Source of the DNA: Gp6-AA40 sp036802945
Lineage (GTDB): Bacteria > Acidobacteriota > Vicinamibacteria > Vicinamibacterales > UBA2999
Assembly (NCBI GenBank): GCA_036802945.1
Contig: DAIRVG010000001.1
Coordinates: 159,520 to 223,519, forward strand
Reading direction: 5' to 3'
DNA length: 64,000 nt
The stretch's first letter is position 1. The number at the start of each line of letters is the position of its first letter. Below, in pieces: positions 49,072 to 58,155 of the stretch. A program made the translations under genes and the position numbers. Below the pieces are notes generated by a model that saw only the letters and a program-made list of their open reading frames with translations, did no database searches and had not been told where the DNA came from.

Positions 49072-50529
49072 TTAGACTCCGGCGCGCTTCTGGAGCTGGG
49101 CGGCGTTTTGTGCCGCCTCGTCCCGATGCTGCGCTTCGTCAGTCATCGCGCGCTGCTGCCGCGCGATCTGGCGCGCCTTGCCTTCTTCGCTGCCGGGCCC
49201 CGCGTTGATCCTCGCGATCGCCTCCCGGCGAAGTGTCACGCTCAGGTCGTAGCAGCGCTGCGCCAGCTCGAACGCCGCGGCGCCAGACGACCACCGCTGT
49301 CGCTCGGCCCGCACGGCGCCGAGCAGGAACGCGGCCTCGCACTGCCCCGCGTCAATGGTCAACGCGTTCTGCAGCTCCGTTTCACTTTCATCGAACCGCC
49401 GCTCGTGCCATTCGATCATCCCGGAAAGGACGAGCACCGGCGCGCTGTGCATCAGGCGCTTCGCCTGGTCCGTGTCGGCGCGCGCCTCGGCAACGCGCGC
49501 CACGTGATATTCGTTCCACGCGCGCCAGTAATACGCTTCGCCCGTGAACCAGCTCCCCAGCTCGAGGATCTGCGACGCCACCGCAATCGCGTCCTCATAA
49601 CGCGCCATGTGTGACAGCGTTACGGTGCGGCCGAGGAGCGCGTCGCGGTGCGTCGGCACCAGTCCGAGCGTGGCGTCATATGCCTCGAGAGCGTCGGACC
49701 ATTCCTCGCGATCCTGGTGCAGTGAGCCAAGGCTCGCGACGATGGCCGGTGACTCGGGAAACGCCGCGCGCGCTGATGTCAGGCGGCGCAACCCCTCGTC
49801 CTGGTCCGGCCGCTGCGGGATGTCGAGCGCATATCGGCCAAGCGCCAGATCCACGTCGGCGAAATCAGGATCTGCCTCGCGGACCGCCGTCAGGTGCGGC
49901 GCTTGCGTCGGTCCGCACAGTCCGGCGCGATATTCGATCAGCGGTATGTGGCCGAACTGCTGAACTGCGGCGGCAATTGTCAGGTTGCGATCGTTAACCG
50001 TGTATTGGCATGCGAGGGAAAGATCCAGGTAGGCGCGAAGCACAGCGGAACCCATTCCGGCTGTCAGGTCGGCCCGCCAGGCCGCAACGGTTTCCGTCGT
50101 CGCACGGTACTTGAGACTCTCGACAAGAATTCGATCCCGGTCGTCGCTCAAGGGATCGACGCGAAGAGCCTGGACGATGGCGAAGTAATCCGACCAGTCG
50201 GGACCGGCAGGGATTACTGCCCGGGCGCGCTCGAGCCAGGGTTCATACGGAAGGCCGAGCTCCTTCGACCGGGCAGCCAGCAGAAGTGCCGCTTCGAAGG
50301 CCTGAGGCGCGAGGAGGACCTGGTCGGCGTCTGCCTCAAGCATTTCCCGATACGCACGTTCAAGACACCTGTAGCAGCCGCGCTCGATAAGCGCGGTGAC
50401 GTCGATCCGGGCGCTCGTCGTCGGTGCCGGCGCCGCAGTTGCTCCCGGTGCGCGCGCGGCGCATCCCGCCCCATTTGCCAAGGTCGTGAGAAGCAGGGCC
50501 GCAGCCCAGCATCGTCCGCGGAGCGCCAT
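49072..50529 (-). CDS. TPR-repeat lipoprotein-like protein
   Basis: 485 residues. The N-terminus has a hydrophobic signal with a Cys at about residue 23 (LANGAGC), a weak lipobox. The rest is helical with tetratricopeptide-like units, for example SPAIVASLGSLHQDREEWSD with ALEAYDATLGLVPTHRDALL, and a later FDESETELQNALTIDAGQCE. Two CxxC-like pairs occur early (RGCYRCLERAY). The C-terminal 40 residues are charged and probably coiled. It likely scaffolds envelope proteins; no enzyme motif is present. I give no specific function. Confidence 0.7.
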   Translation of the reverse strand: MALRGRCWAAALLLTTLANGAGCAARAPGATAAPAPTTSARIDVTALIERGCYRCLERAYREMLEADADQVLLAPQAFEAALLLAARSKELGLPYEPWLERARAVIPAGPDWSDYFAIVQALRVDPLSDDRDRILVESLKYRATTETVAAWRADLTAGMGSAVLRAYLDLSLACQYTVNDRNLTIAAAVQQFGHIPLIEYRAGLCGPTQAPHLTAVREADPDFADVDLALGRYALDIPQRPDQDEGLRRLTSARAAFPESPAIVASLGSLHQDREEWSDALEAYDATLGLVPTHRDALLGRTVTLSHMARYEDAIAVASQILELGSWFTGEAYYWRAWNEYHVARVAEARADTDQAKRLMHSAPVLVLSGMIEWHERRFDESETELQNALTIDAGQCEAAFLLGAVRAERQRWSSGAAAFELAQRCYDLSVTLRREAIARINAGPGSEEGKARQIARQQRAMTDEAQHRDEAAQNAAQLQKRAGV

Positions 50530-50579
50530 CGCAGGAAGAGATTAGACTACAAGGCGTCTGGTTTGCACGTCGCCACACG

Positions 50580-51020
50580 ATGGCGCTCATGACCTACCAC
50601 GAGAATCTGACACAGGTCCGCCGGACCCTCCTCGACCTCCACAAGGCGCTCATTGACCGGGAGCGAGCCGAGTACGAGAAGTCCCATGGTTCCGTTACGG
50701 CCGCCGAGATGCTGCATTTGCTGATTCGGGACGACCGCTTCTCGTGGCTCCATCCGATTTCCGCGCTGATCGTCCGCGTTGACGAGCTGATCAGCAACGC
50801 GAGCGAGCGGCGGCGCCCGAATCCCGCGCGTCCCGCTATGACGCCCGACCAGGCGAGCGCCGAGTCGGCGGCTCTACTGCGCGAGACGCGCGACCTGCTC
50901 ACGGGCGAAGGCGCGCCGGACGGCTTTCGCGACCGGTACGATGCCGCGCTGAGGCGTGATTCCGCGATCGTCCTGATGCACCAGGCGGTGATGGGTTCGC
51001 TGCCGCCCGATCCCTCCTGA
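50580..51020 (+). CDS. Uncharacterised 146-residue protein
   Basis: I do not recognise this helical, charged protein. It starts MALMTYHENLTQVRRTLLDL, with a second possible ATG three codons later, has a LHLLIRDDRFSWLHPISALI segment and ends HQAVMGSLPPDPS. No cysteines, membrane segment or signal. The high content of Arg and Glu and heptad spacing suggest a small helical bundle. Divergent from the TPR lipoprotein. Codon use resembles neighbours, so I take it as real. Confidence 0.6.
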   Translation: MALMTYHENLTQVRRTLLDLHKALIDRERAEYEKSHGSVTAAEMLHLLIRDDRFSWLHPISALIVRVDELISNASERRRPNPARPAMTPDQASAESAALLRETRDLLTGEGAPDGFRDRYDAALRRDSAIVLMHQAVMGSLPPDPS

Positions 51021-51387
51021 ACCGCCCAACTCCCGAACTCAAACTCACCGTACTCTCTCAATCTCACGAGCCACGGAGGCACGGAGTCACGGAGAAACAC
51101 TGGTACCGGCTCTGTGTCTTCGTGTCTCCGTGGCCCGTCTTTGTTGGATCGGGCCAACGATTGTGTTGGTCGCGCTCCGAACTCTCCACATGTTTGTGTG
51201 ATTCGGCGCGTGTCGTCGCCACCGCAATCGAGCCACGCCCGATGACATCGCCGCTTTATTGAGCAAAGCACGCGGTCTCGCGCCGGCTTGCCGCGTGGAC
51301 CGCCCCTTGCTACGGCGCCGTACGAAGCCATTCGAAATCTGTGATTGGCGATTCGTGACTGGCGGAGCCTCGCCGTGAAGGAGACCC
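51021..51387. other. Intergenic region with hairpin and promoter of the exported-protein run
   Basis: 367 bases. The left part holds the CCACGGAG hairpin at 51071-51133. The right part has a strong ribosome site AAGGAG (51378-51383) just before the next ATG. I see no RNA gene or convincing frame in between. Confidence 0.6.
51071..51133. repeat. CCACGGAG hairpin
   Basis: Arms 51071-51094 and 51110-51133 pair at 20 of 24 positions. The left arm differs at one position from the left arm of the hairpin at 26166. Confidence 0.75.
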
Positions 51388-52227
51388 ATGCACCGGACTG
51401 CTCTCGCGACCGTGGCCGTGATCCTGTCGGCTGCGCAGATGATTCACGCCCAGGCGCCTGCGCGGGCCACGTCCGCCACGGAGGCGTCCCGCGCGAAGGC
51501 GACGATCGACGCTGCCGCCAACGCACTCGGCATGCTGCGTGGCGTGCAGATGCAGGATTCGCTCGTGACCGTTCGGTACAGCGCTACCGGCACGATTTAC
51601 GAGGTGCGTCCCGCTGGCACACCGTGGCCGGCGTCGACGATCAAAACCTACACCGCGCGCGTCGCGTTCGATGTGCCAGGCATGCGGGTCGACTACGAGC
51701 GCACAGGTCCTGGGCCCGGCTTACCCACCGTAAAGGCAACCGAAGTCGTGGGCGCCACATACGCGTGGAACGAGAACGCGGCCGGCGATGCGCAACCGAT
51801 GCCGGCAGCGGTGACCGAACGCCTGCTGCAGATCTGGATCCTGCCGCACGGTGCGCTCAAGGCCGCAAGGGCGGCGGGCGACAGGACCCTGGTCACGGTT
51901 GAAGGTGGCGCCACGGCGCTCACGTTCCCGGTGGCGGGAACCACGATGAAGGTCTGGATCAACGAGAAGCGCTTGGTCGATCGCGTCGAGGCGCGGATCA
52001 AGCATCCCGTGCTGGGCGACACCGAGCTCCAGGCGACCTACTCGGGATACGCCGATCTGGGTGACGTGTCGTACAAGAGCGACGTCTTCTTTCCCGCGCA
52101 CATCGTGCAGAAGCTGGGTGGGGTCACGGTCTCGGATCTCACCATCACCAACGTCAACGCCTACAACCCCTACGTCGTTTTTCCCATTCCGGAGAATGTG
52201 GAACGTGCCTCAGGAGGGTCGAAATGA
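51388..52227 (+). CDS. Exported protein of unknown function
   Basis: 279 residues with a signal peptide ending AQMIHAQ. The mature part is beta-rich and resembles an outer-membrane lipoprotein-sorting type fold (YSATGTIYEVRPAGT, then repeated strands to LGDTELQATYSGYADLG and VSDLTITNVNAYN). It is the first of three overlapping genes: its stop overlaps the DUF6152 start by four bases. AAGGAG lies four bases before the ATG. It may hold a lipophilic ligand, which is inference from the fold impression only. Confidence 0.65.
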   Translation: MHRTALATVAVILSAAQMIHAQAPARATSATEASRAKATIDAAANALGMLRGVQMQDSLVTVRYSATGTIYEVRPAGTPWPASTIKTYTARVAFDVPGMRVDYERTGPGPGLPTVKATEVVGATYAWNENAAGDAQPMPAAVTERLLQIWILPHGALKAARAAGDRTLVTVEGGATALTFPVAGTTMKVWINEKRLVDRVEARIKHPVLGDTELQATYSGYADLGDVSYKSDVFFPAHIVQKLGGVTVSDLTITNVNAYNPYVVFPIPENVERASGGSK

Positions 52228-52631
52228 GTCAGAGATTCCGTCGCGCGCTGATGGCGCTTGTGTTCATCTCCGCCGCATTGCCGGTGCTGGCACATCATGC
52301 GGTGCAGGCGCAGTTCGATTTCGACAAGCCGATTCAGCTGAAAGGGACGCTCGCCAAAATCGAGTGGGTCAACCCGCACTCGTACTTCTACTTCGACGTG
52401 ACCGACAGCAAGGGCGAGGTGAAGCGATGGGCATTCGAGTCCACCGGCCCTGGCGGGCTTCGCAAGGCCGGACTCAGCCGCGCTGCGCGCGGCGGCTTCA
52501 AGGTTGGTGACACCTACAACATCCATGGCTTTGCGTCGCGCGACGGTACGACCAGCGGCTTCGTCACCGCGTTCGGTTTTCCCGACGGCCGGCTCGTGAC
52601 GATCTGGTTCGGTGATCCCAATGCGAACTAA
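52224..52631 (+). CDS. DUF6152 family exported protein
   Basis: 135 residues with signal peptide (ending ALPVLA) and the family opening HHAVQAQFDFDKPIQLKG, then GTLAKIEWVNPHSYFYFDV and DGRLVTIWFGD. The HH after the signal and the WVNPH motif define this small periplasmic family of unknown role. It starts four bases inside the upstream gene and ends 11 bases inside the next, so the three proteins are translated together. A second member, on the opposite strand, is at 58898-59296. Confidence 0.85.
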   Translation: MSQRFRRALMALVFISAALPVLAHHAVQAQFDFDKPIQLKGTLAKIEWVNPHSYFYFDVTDSKGEVKRWAFESTGPGGLRKAGLSRAARGGFKVGDTYNIHGFASRDGTTSGFVTAFGFPDGRLVTIWFGDPNAN

Positions 52632-53481
52632 GGCTCTCGCCGCGGGCATCAGTGTGGTTGCTCTCGCGCTGGCGTATTGGACCGTGCCCGTGCGTCTGGT
52701 CGCGCAGGGCATTGGCGGAGACACTGCGGCCGCTCAGGCCGCGGGAAAGGTGCCCACACCGCACACCGGCGATGGACATCCCGACCTGACAGGACTCTGG
52801 AACGGCGGCGGCAACGGAAACGTCAACGTCGTGATCGACGAAAAGGGGAACGTGCACATCCCGTTGAACTCGAGGGAAACGAGCCCCGTCAATTTCGAGC
52901 GTGACAGCGGCATCCGGCAACGCGCCGATTCGAACCGTCCAATCTACAAGCGCCAGTTCTGGAGCAAGGTCGAGTACCTCGATGAGAACGGCAACGCCGA
53001 GGACCCGACGTTCAGCTGCATGCCGGCAGGCGTGCCGCGCATGGGGCCACCGCAGAAGATCATCCAGCTTCCGAACGAGCTGATTTTTCTCTACCAGACG
53101 AAGAACACGTACCGGCTGATTCCGATCAACGGCAAGCATCCGCCTGCCGACGAGCTCGAAGGCACCTGGAACGGCGACTCGGTCGCGTACTGGGAGGGTG
53201 ACACGATGGTGATCGACTCCATCGGCTTCAACGACTTCGGCTGGCTGGGCTGGCCCGGGTATTTTCACTCCGAGGACCTGCACGTGATCGAGAGACTGCG
53301 GCGAGTGGGGAATGTGCTCAATTACCAGGCCACGGCCGAGGATACGACGGTGCTGATGAAGCCGTGGTTGCTGAACCCGCGCACGCTGCTGCTCAACACC
53401 GATCCGAAGGGCACGCTGCTCGAGGAGCTCCCGTGCGCCGAGCGCAGCCTTCAGCACATGACGACCAAGGAACGCGGCTAG
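52621..53481 (+). CDS. Exported protein of unknown function
   Basis: 286 residues from the ATG at 52621, within the end of the DUF6152 gene. A signal or anchor helix (residues 7-27) is followed by HTGDGHPDLTGLWNGGG, a phrase shared by a set of exported bacterial proteins often found with DUF6152. Later it has FSCMPAGVPRMGPPQKIIQL and EGTWNGDSVAYWEGDTMVID. The set is common near TonB receptors, but its chemistry is unknown. The GTG at 52612 is an alternative start. Confidence 0.7.
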   Translation: MRTKALAAGISVVALALAYWTVPVRLVAQGIGGDTAAAQAAGKVPTPHTGDGHPDLTGLWNGGGNGNVNVVIDEKGNVHIPLNSRETSPVNFERDSGIRQRADSNRPIYKRQFWSKVEYLDENGNAEDPTFSCMPAGVPRMGPPQKIIQLPNELIFLYQTKNTYRLIPINGKHPPADELEGTWNGDSVAYWEGDTMVIDSIGFNDFGWLGWPGYFHSEDLHVIERLRRVGNVLNYQATAEDTTVLMKPWLLNPRTLLLNTDPKGTLLEELPCAERSLQHMTTKERG

Positions 53482-53889
53482 TACAGATTCGTCGTCTGCG
53501 CTCGGAGAGCTTCACAAGTGTGTGAGGTGACGTTTTTCATCAACAGCCGCGCCATTCGCGATCGGCATTCTGTCGGCGCATTTTGCGCGAGCGTGGATGC
53601 CTGACGCCGTCACGGGGGGCCATGGTCACCACCATGGTCTCCGCGCGCGAGTGGCGGGACAGATTCGTCCCATCCACTTCGAGAACTCCACACAACTGTC
53701 TCCTTGGCGTCGATCGGATTTTCGATCGATCGCAAAAGGAGCGTAAAGAACACCGGATTCCCGGTTGTTTTAAGCGAATCGCACGCATGGTCCGCTGCTT
53801 GCTATCTGCCTTCATCGCTACGCATCGAGCACCACGCGAATCACCGGAGACGTTCCGGTCCGGCGGAGCCTTGCACGAGAGGAGAGTTC
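53482..53889. other. Intergenic region upstream of the TonB-dependent receptor
   Basis: 408 bases. Near 53710-53733 is an AT/GC palindromic cluster of ATCGAT words that might be an operator. The last 15 bases hold GAGAGGAGAG (53877-53886) as ribosome site for the receptor. The frame of the receptor stays open upstream to 53704, but that part lacks a signal peptide and a ribosome site. Confidence 0.5.
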
Positions 53890-56802
53890 ATGACGAGAAG
53901 TGGGTGTTTCATCAGACGATTGCTCGCAGTGTGCGTCGTCGTCTGCGGTGCGATGGCGCTGCCGCAGATGGCCTCCGCCCAGGAAGCGGTGCTTTCAGGC
54001 ACCGTGACCGACAGCAGCGGCGGTGTGTTGCCTGGCGTCACCGTGACCGCGGTCCACACGGCCACCGGCAACAGCTTTCTCGCGATGACCGACGAACGCG
54101 GCGGGTTTCGGGTTCCCGTCCGGATCGGTCAGTACCGAATCAGCGCCGAGCTGCAGGGATTTGCGATCGTTACCAAGGCCGCCGAATTGCTGGTCGGGCA
54201 GACGGCCGTCGTCAACCTCCAGATGGCCCCGTCGACGATCCAGGAGTCGATCGTCGTCAACGGTGAGGCGCCGCTCGTGGACACGGCCACGTCGACCCTT
54301 GGCGGGAATATCGACAAGCGGCAGATGCAGGACCTGCCGATCAACGGCCGCAACTGGATGGACCTGGCAATGCTGGCGCCCGGCAGCCGGCAGAACGAGA
54401 GCAGCAACATCCCGCAGGCGCGCCAGGGCTACTCACAGATCAATATCGATGGCCAGCAGATCACGCATCTCATCCCGGGCACCGATCAGAACCAGCCCAG
54501 TTACAGCATGGACGCGATTGCCGAGTTCGTGGTGCTGACGAATCGGTTCGACGCGACGCAGGGCCGTTCGTCAGGCATGCTCGCAAATGCGGTGACCAAA
54601 TCGGGCACAAACATTTTCTCCGGCACATTGGCGGGCTTCCTCCGGAGTGACAGATTCAACGCGTCCGATTTTATTCAGAATCGCGTCGTGCCCTACCAGG
54701 ACCAGCAAGTCGTGACGACCTTCGGAGGGCCGATCAAGAAGGATCGCATCCATTTCTTCGCGAACTACGAGCAGGAACGGCAGCCGCAGACGGTGACGTT
54801 CTCGAGCCCGTATCCGGCCTTCAACATCGACCTGGAGGCGAAGAACCGCCAGCGGAAGGGCATCGTGCGCGGCGACATGCAGATCTCGTCGGCCGCACGG
54901 TTCATGACGCGCTTCCAGAAGTACTACAACGATCTGCCCAACGGCAGCACCGGCGGCGCGACGAGCCATCCTTCGACGGCGCGCCGTGAGCAGCGGCACA
55001 GCAACGAGCTCTTCAGCACGCTGACGCAGGTCATCGGGACCGGGGCGGTGAACGAGATCAAAGGGGGAGTCTCACTCTTCAACTACACGCGCGACTCGGC
55101 GGTCACTTGGAAGGGCGGCTGTTTTCCCGACGCGCCTGTGCGTTGCGGCGGTTCGCAGACCATCACGCTGCGAGGCTATAGCATCGGCAGCGCCGTGGGA
55201 CAGGATCAGACGCAGAACAACTATTCGATTCGCGATGACTTCACGTTCTCGTTCGACAAGGGTGGCCGGCAGGACGTGAAGATCGGTGGCGAGTACGTCT
55301 ATCAGCCGACGTACATCTTGTGGTGCGCGACCTGTACCGGCAACCTCGACGTGAGCAACGGGCCCGTACCGGCCAACATCCAATCGCTCTTCCCGGTGTG
55401 GAACGACGCATCGACCTGGAACCTCGCGCCGCTGTCGCCGATTGCGAGGCGCTTCACGATGAATGTGTCGAACACGAGGTTCCACTACAAGATACCGCAG
55501 AGTCTCTATGCCGCTTGGCTGCAGGACGACTGGAAGGTGAGCAGCCGGCTGACGCTGAATCTCGGCCTGCGCTACGACGTTCAGATCGGCGCCAACTCCG
55601 AGGGCACGGTGTTCCAGCCGTGGATCAACAACGACATTCCGTACGACCTGAACAACTTCGGCCCGCGTGGCGGCTTCGCGTACACGATTGACGACAAGAC
55701 CGTGATCCGCGGGGGCTACGGGTTGTTCTACGCGCAGGCGTCGACCGACGAGGGGCACCAGACTGAGGAGGCGGTGCATCAGGCGGCTGCCGAGATCCTT
55801 TTCGATGGCCGCGCGGACTTCGCGTCCAACCCGTTCAACGGTCCGGTGCCGACCTACGCGCAGGTCATGGCGAACGCGTGCGATCAGAACGGCAACGCGC
55901 CAGGCTGCTACCGTCGATCGATCACGGACGAAATCAACAGCAAGTGGCGGCGCATGCCGTACGCGCGGCAAGGGTCAATCGGCCTCCAGCGCCAAGTCGG
56001 CGCTGACATGTCGGTGCAGGCGAACTATGTCTACACTGGTGGCCGCGGCGAGGAAGTCGGAACCAACATCAACCTCAGCTACAATCCGGTCACCGGCGCG
56101 AACTATCCATCCGCCGACGTCACCCGTCGTCCGTTCCCGGCATGGGGGATCGTCCCGCTCGGCCTGCTCGAGGGTTATTCGAACTATCACGGCCTCGAGA
56201 CGAGCTTCAACAAGCGCTTCAGCCATCGCTGGCAGGCCCAGGGCACGTATACGCTCTCTGCGTTCCGCGACGGGACTCCGCAACCGGACATGTTCTCGAT
56301 CGTCGACGGTTCGTTGACGCGCACGCCACTGGGCTTCGCCGTCGCGAGGGACATCGCCGGCGAGTACGGGCTCGCGACCACCGACCAGCGGCACCGTGCA
56401 GTGTTCAATGGCATCTACAGCCCGGGCCTCGGCATTCAGGTGAGCGGCCTCTACTTCTACGGGTCGGGTGCGCGCTTCGCCGCCAGGTACGGCAGCGACG
56501 TGCGTGATGTCGGCTTCGGCGGAATGGCCACACAGCGGCTGCGTCCCGACGGCTCGATCATCGCGCGCAACAACTTTGTCGGGCTGCCGCTGCACCGCGT
56601 GGATATGCGCGTGCAGAAATCGATCACGCTCGGGCGCCGGTCCATCTCGGGAACTGTCGATGTGTTCAACCTGCTCAATCGGGCGAACTACGGCTCTTAC
56701 ACGTTGACCGAGACGAGCGCGGCGTACACCAAACCGTCCTACAACAGCAACCTCGCGTACCAGGCGCTGATGGTGCAGTTCGGGTTCAGGCTTGCCTTCT
56801 AA
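53890..56802 (+). CDS. TonB-dependent receptor with carboxypeptidase-regulatory N-terminus (Oar-like)
   Basis: 970 residues from the ATG at 53890. A signal peptide ends MASAQ. Residues about 35-120 form a carboxypeptidase-regulatory beta sandwich (SGTVTDSSGGVLPGVTVTAV). A plug domain follows with LPINGRNWMDLAMLAPGSR and VTKSGTNIFSGTLAGFLRSD, then a 22-strand barrel ending in a C-terminal QFGFRLAF with aromatic terminus. It should import a large ligand with TonB energy across the outer membrane. The presence of Plug phrases such as PINGRNW is typical of acidobacterial families. The amidase gene follows 13 bases after the stop. Confidence 0.92.
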   Translation: MTRSGCFIRRLLAVCVVVCGAMALPQMASAQEAVLSGTVTDSSGGVLPGVTVTAVHTATGNSFLAMTDERGGFRVPVRIGQYRISAELQGFAIVTKAAELLVGQTAVVNLQMAPSTIQESIVVNGEAPLVDTATSTLGGNIDKRQMQDLPINGRNWMDLAMLAPGSRQNESSNIPQARQGYSQINIDGQQITHLIPGTDQNQPSYSMDAIAEFVVLTNRFDATQGRSSGMLANAVTKSGTNIFSGTLAGFLRSDRFNASDFIQNRVVPYQDQQVVTTFGGPIKKDRIHFFANYEQERQPQTVTFSSPYPAFNIDLEAKNRQRKGIVRGDMQISSAARFMTRFQKYYNDLPNGSTGGATSHPSTARREQRHSNELFSTLTQVIGTGAVNEIKGGVSLFNYTRDSAVTWKGGCFPDAPVRCGGSQTITLRGYSIGSAVGQDQTQNNYSIRDDFTFSFDKGGRQDVKIGGEYVYQPTYILWCATCTGNLDVSNGPVPANIQSLFPVWNDASTWNLAPLSPIARRFTMNVSNTRFHYKIPQSLYAAWLQDDWKVSSRLTLNLGLRYDVQIGANSEGTVFQPWINNDIPYDLNNFGPRGGFAYTIDDKTVIRGGYGLFYAQASTDEGHQTEEAVHQAAAEILFDGRADFASNPFNGPVPTYAQVMANACDQNGNAPGCYRRSITDEINSKWRRMPYARQGSIGLQRQVGADMSVQANYVYTGGRGEEVGTNINLSYNPVTGANYPSADVTRRPFPAWGIVPLGLLEGYSNYHGLETSFNKRFSHRWQAQGTYTLSAFRDGTPQPDMFSIVDGSLTRTPLGFAVARDIAGEYGLATTDQRHRAVFNGIYSPGLGIQVSGLYFYGSGARFAARYGSDVRDVGFGGMATQRLRPDGSIIARNNFVGLPLHRVDMRVQKSITLGRRSISGTVDVFNLLNRANYGSYTLTETSAAYTKPSYNSNLAYQALMVQFGFRLAF

Positions 56803-56815
56803 GCGGAAGGTCATC

Positions 56816-57952
56816 ATGAGACATGCGGCATTGGCAGGTTTGATGTGCTGCGCGATGATCGTGGAGGCCGGCGCGCAGACCTCGAATATCGATCACTACG
56901 TACCATCGCGTCCCGCCAACCTCCAGTGGGGGGCGTTCCCCATCGACGCGACGCCGGTCATCATGGTGAAGTCGGGCGAGACCGTGCGTATCGACACGCT
57001 CTCGCACCAGGGAGCGACGCAGCAGGAAGATCCGATTGCGATGCTCGCGACGTATGGCGTGAAGCGCGAGGAGATTCTGCAGGACGTCCTCGACTTTCGC
57101 GCCTCATGGCCTGGCCGTCCCCGCCGGGGCGGCCACATCCTCACCGGTCCCGTCGCGATCGAAGGCGCGATGCCCGGCGACGCGATCGAGGTGCAGATCC
57201 TCGAGCTGAAAACGCGCGTGCCGTGGGGGATGAACGGCACGAGCGCGAACGGTGGACCGTTCCGCGAGAATTATCCGGGCAGTCGTCCGGGCGACAAGCC
57301 GCTCGATATCCCGGACACCGCAACGCGTCACGTCATTCGCACGGGCATCGCGAACGGACGCGAAGTCGCGTTCTTCTCGGACAAGGTTCAGGTGCCGCTC
57401 ACGCCGTTCATGGGCATCATGGCGGTTGCGCCGGGCGAGACGACGCCCGGCGACATCGGCGTGACGCCTGAAGGGATTCAGACGTCCGGGCCGCCTGGAC
57501 CCTACGGTGGGAACCTGGATTTCAAGGCGCTCACAGTAGGCACGTCGCTCTACCTTCCTGTGTTCCGCGCTGGTGCGCTGTTCTACACGGGCGATCCACA
57601 CGGCGCGCAGGGCGATGGTGAAGTGAGCGGCAATGCGCTCGAGCAGTCGTTGACCGGCGTCTTCCGGTTCGTGCTGCACAAAGGGATGAAGATCGAAGCG
57701 CCGCGCGTCGAGACCCCGACTGAGTACATCCTGCTCGGCATTCACGAGGATCTCAATCGCGCGCTGAAACTGGCGGTGAAAGAGGTGGTCGCCTATCTCG
57801 TGGCCGAGAAGGGGCTCACGCCGGCCAACGCATTGTCGCTCTCCAGCATCGCGATTAACTTCCACGTGGCCGAAGCGGTCGACGGCCGCCAGGTCGTCGC
57901 CGGGAAGATCCCGAAAAGTATTTTCCTCGCGAGCGCCGCGTCGACTCGATAG
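56816..57952 (+). CDS. Acetamidase/formamidase family protein, exported
   Basis: 378 residues with signal peptide (AMIVEAGAQ) and the family layout: VKSGETVRIDTLSHQGAT, GHILTGPVAIEGAMPGDAIE, TPFMGIMAVAPGETTPG, FRAGALFYTGDPHGAQGDGE (zinc-site region), GIHEDLNRAL. It should hydrolyse short amides to ammonia and the acid, here outside the cytoplasm. The ATG at 56816 has GGAAGG upstream; an ATG at 56792 would lie inside the receptor gene and lacks the signal. It is likely co-transcribed with the receptor, so the ligand may be an amide. Confidence 0.87.
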   Translation: MRHAALAGLMCCAMIVEAGAQTSNIDHYVPSRPANLQWGAFPIDATPVIMVKSGETVRIDTLSHQGATQQEDPIAMLATYGVKREEILQDVLDFRASWPGRPRRGGHILTGPVAIEGAMPGDAIEVQILELKTRVPWGMNGTSANGGPFRENYPGSRPGDKPLDIPDTATRHVIRTGIANGREVAFFSDKVQVPLTPFMGIMAVAPGETTPGDIGVTPEGIQTSGPPGPYGGNLDFKALTVGTSLYLPVFRAGALFYTGDPHGAQGDGEVSGNALEQSLTGVFRFVLHKGMKIEAPRVETPTEYILLGIHEDLNRALKLAVKEVVAYLVAEKGLTPANALSLSSIAINFHVAEAVDGRQVVAGKIPKSIFLASAASTR

Positions 57953-57958
57953 CCGATC

Positions 57959-58029
57959 AACTTCCAACCTCCAACTCCCAATGTCCAAGGCGTTCGTCGG
58001 CGAGTTTTGGGAGTTGGTTCTTGGGAGTT
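57959..58029. repeat. AACTCCCAA-type hairpin
   Basis: Arms 57959-57981 and 58007-58029 pair at 19 of 23 positions around a 25-base loop, immediately after the amidase gene. Word family as at 34166-34243. Confidence 0.65.
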
Positions 58030-58155
58030 TGGAGTTTTTCGTTCCGACAATGTCGTTCGGTCTCGCTCCTCAACCAACAACATCGTCACCCCTTCACTGC
58101 GAATTGCTGAAGAAATCTCGCATGTTTGTGGCGCGGCCGTTGCTGAAGCGTCGTG

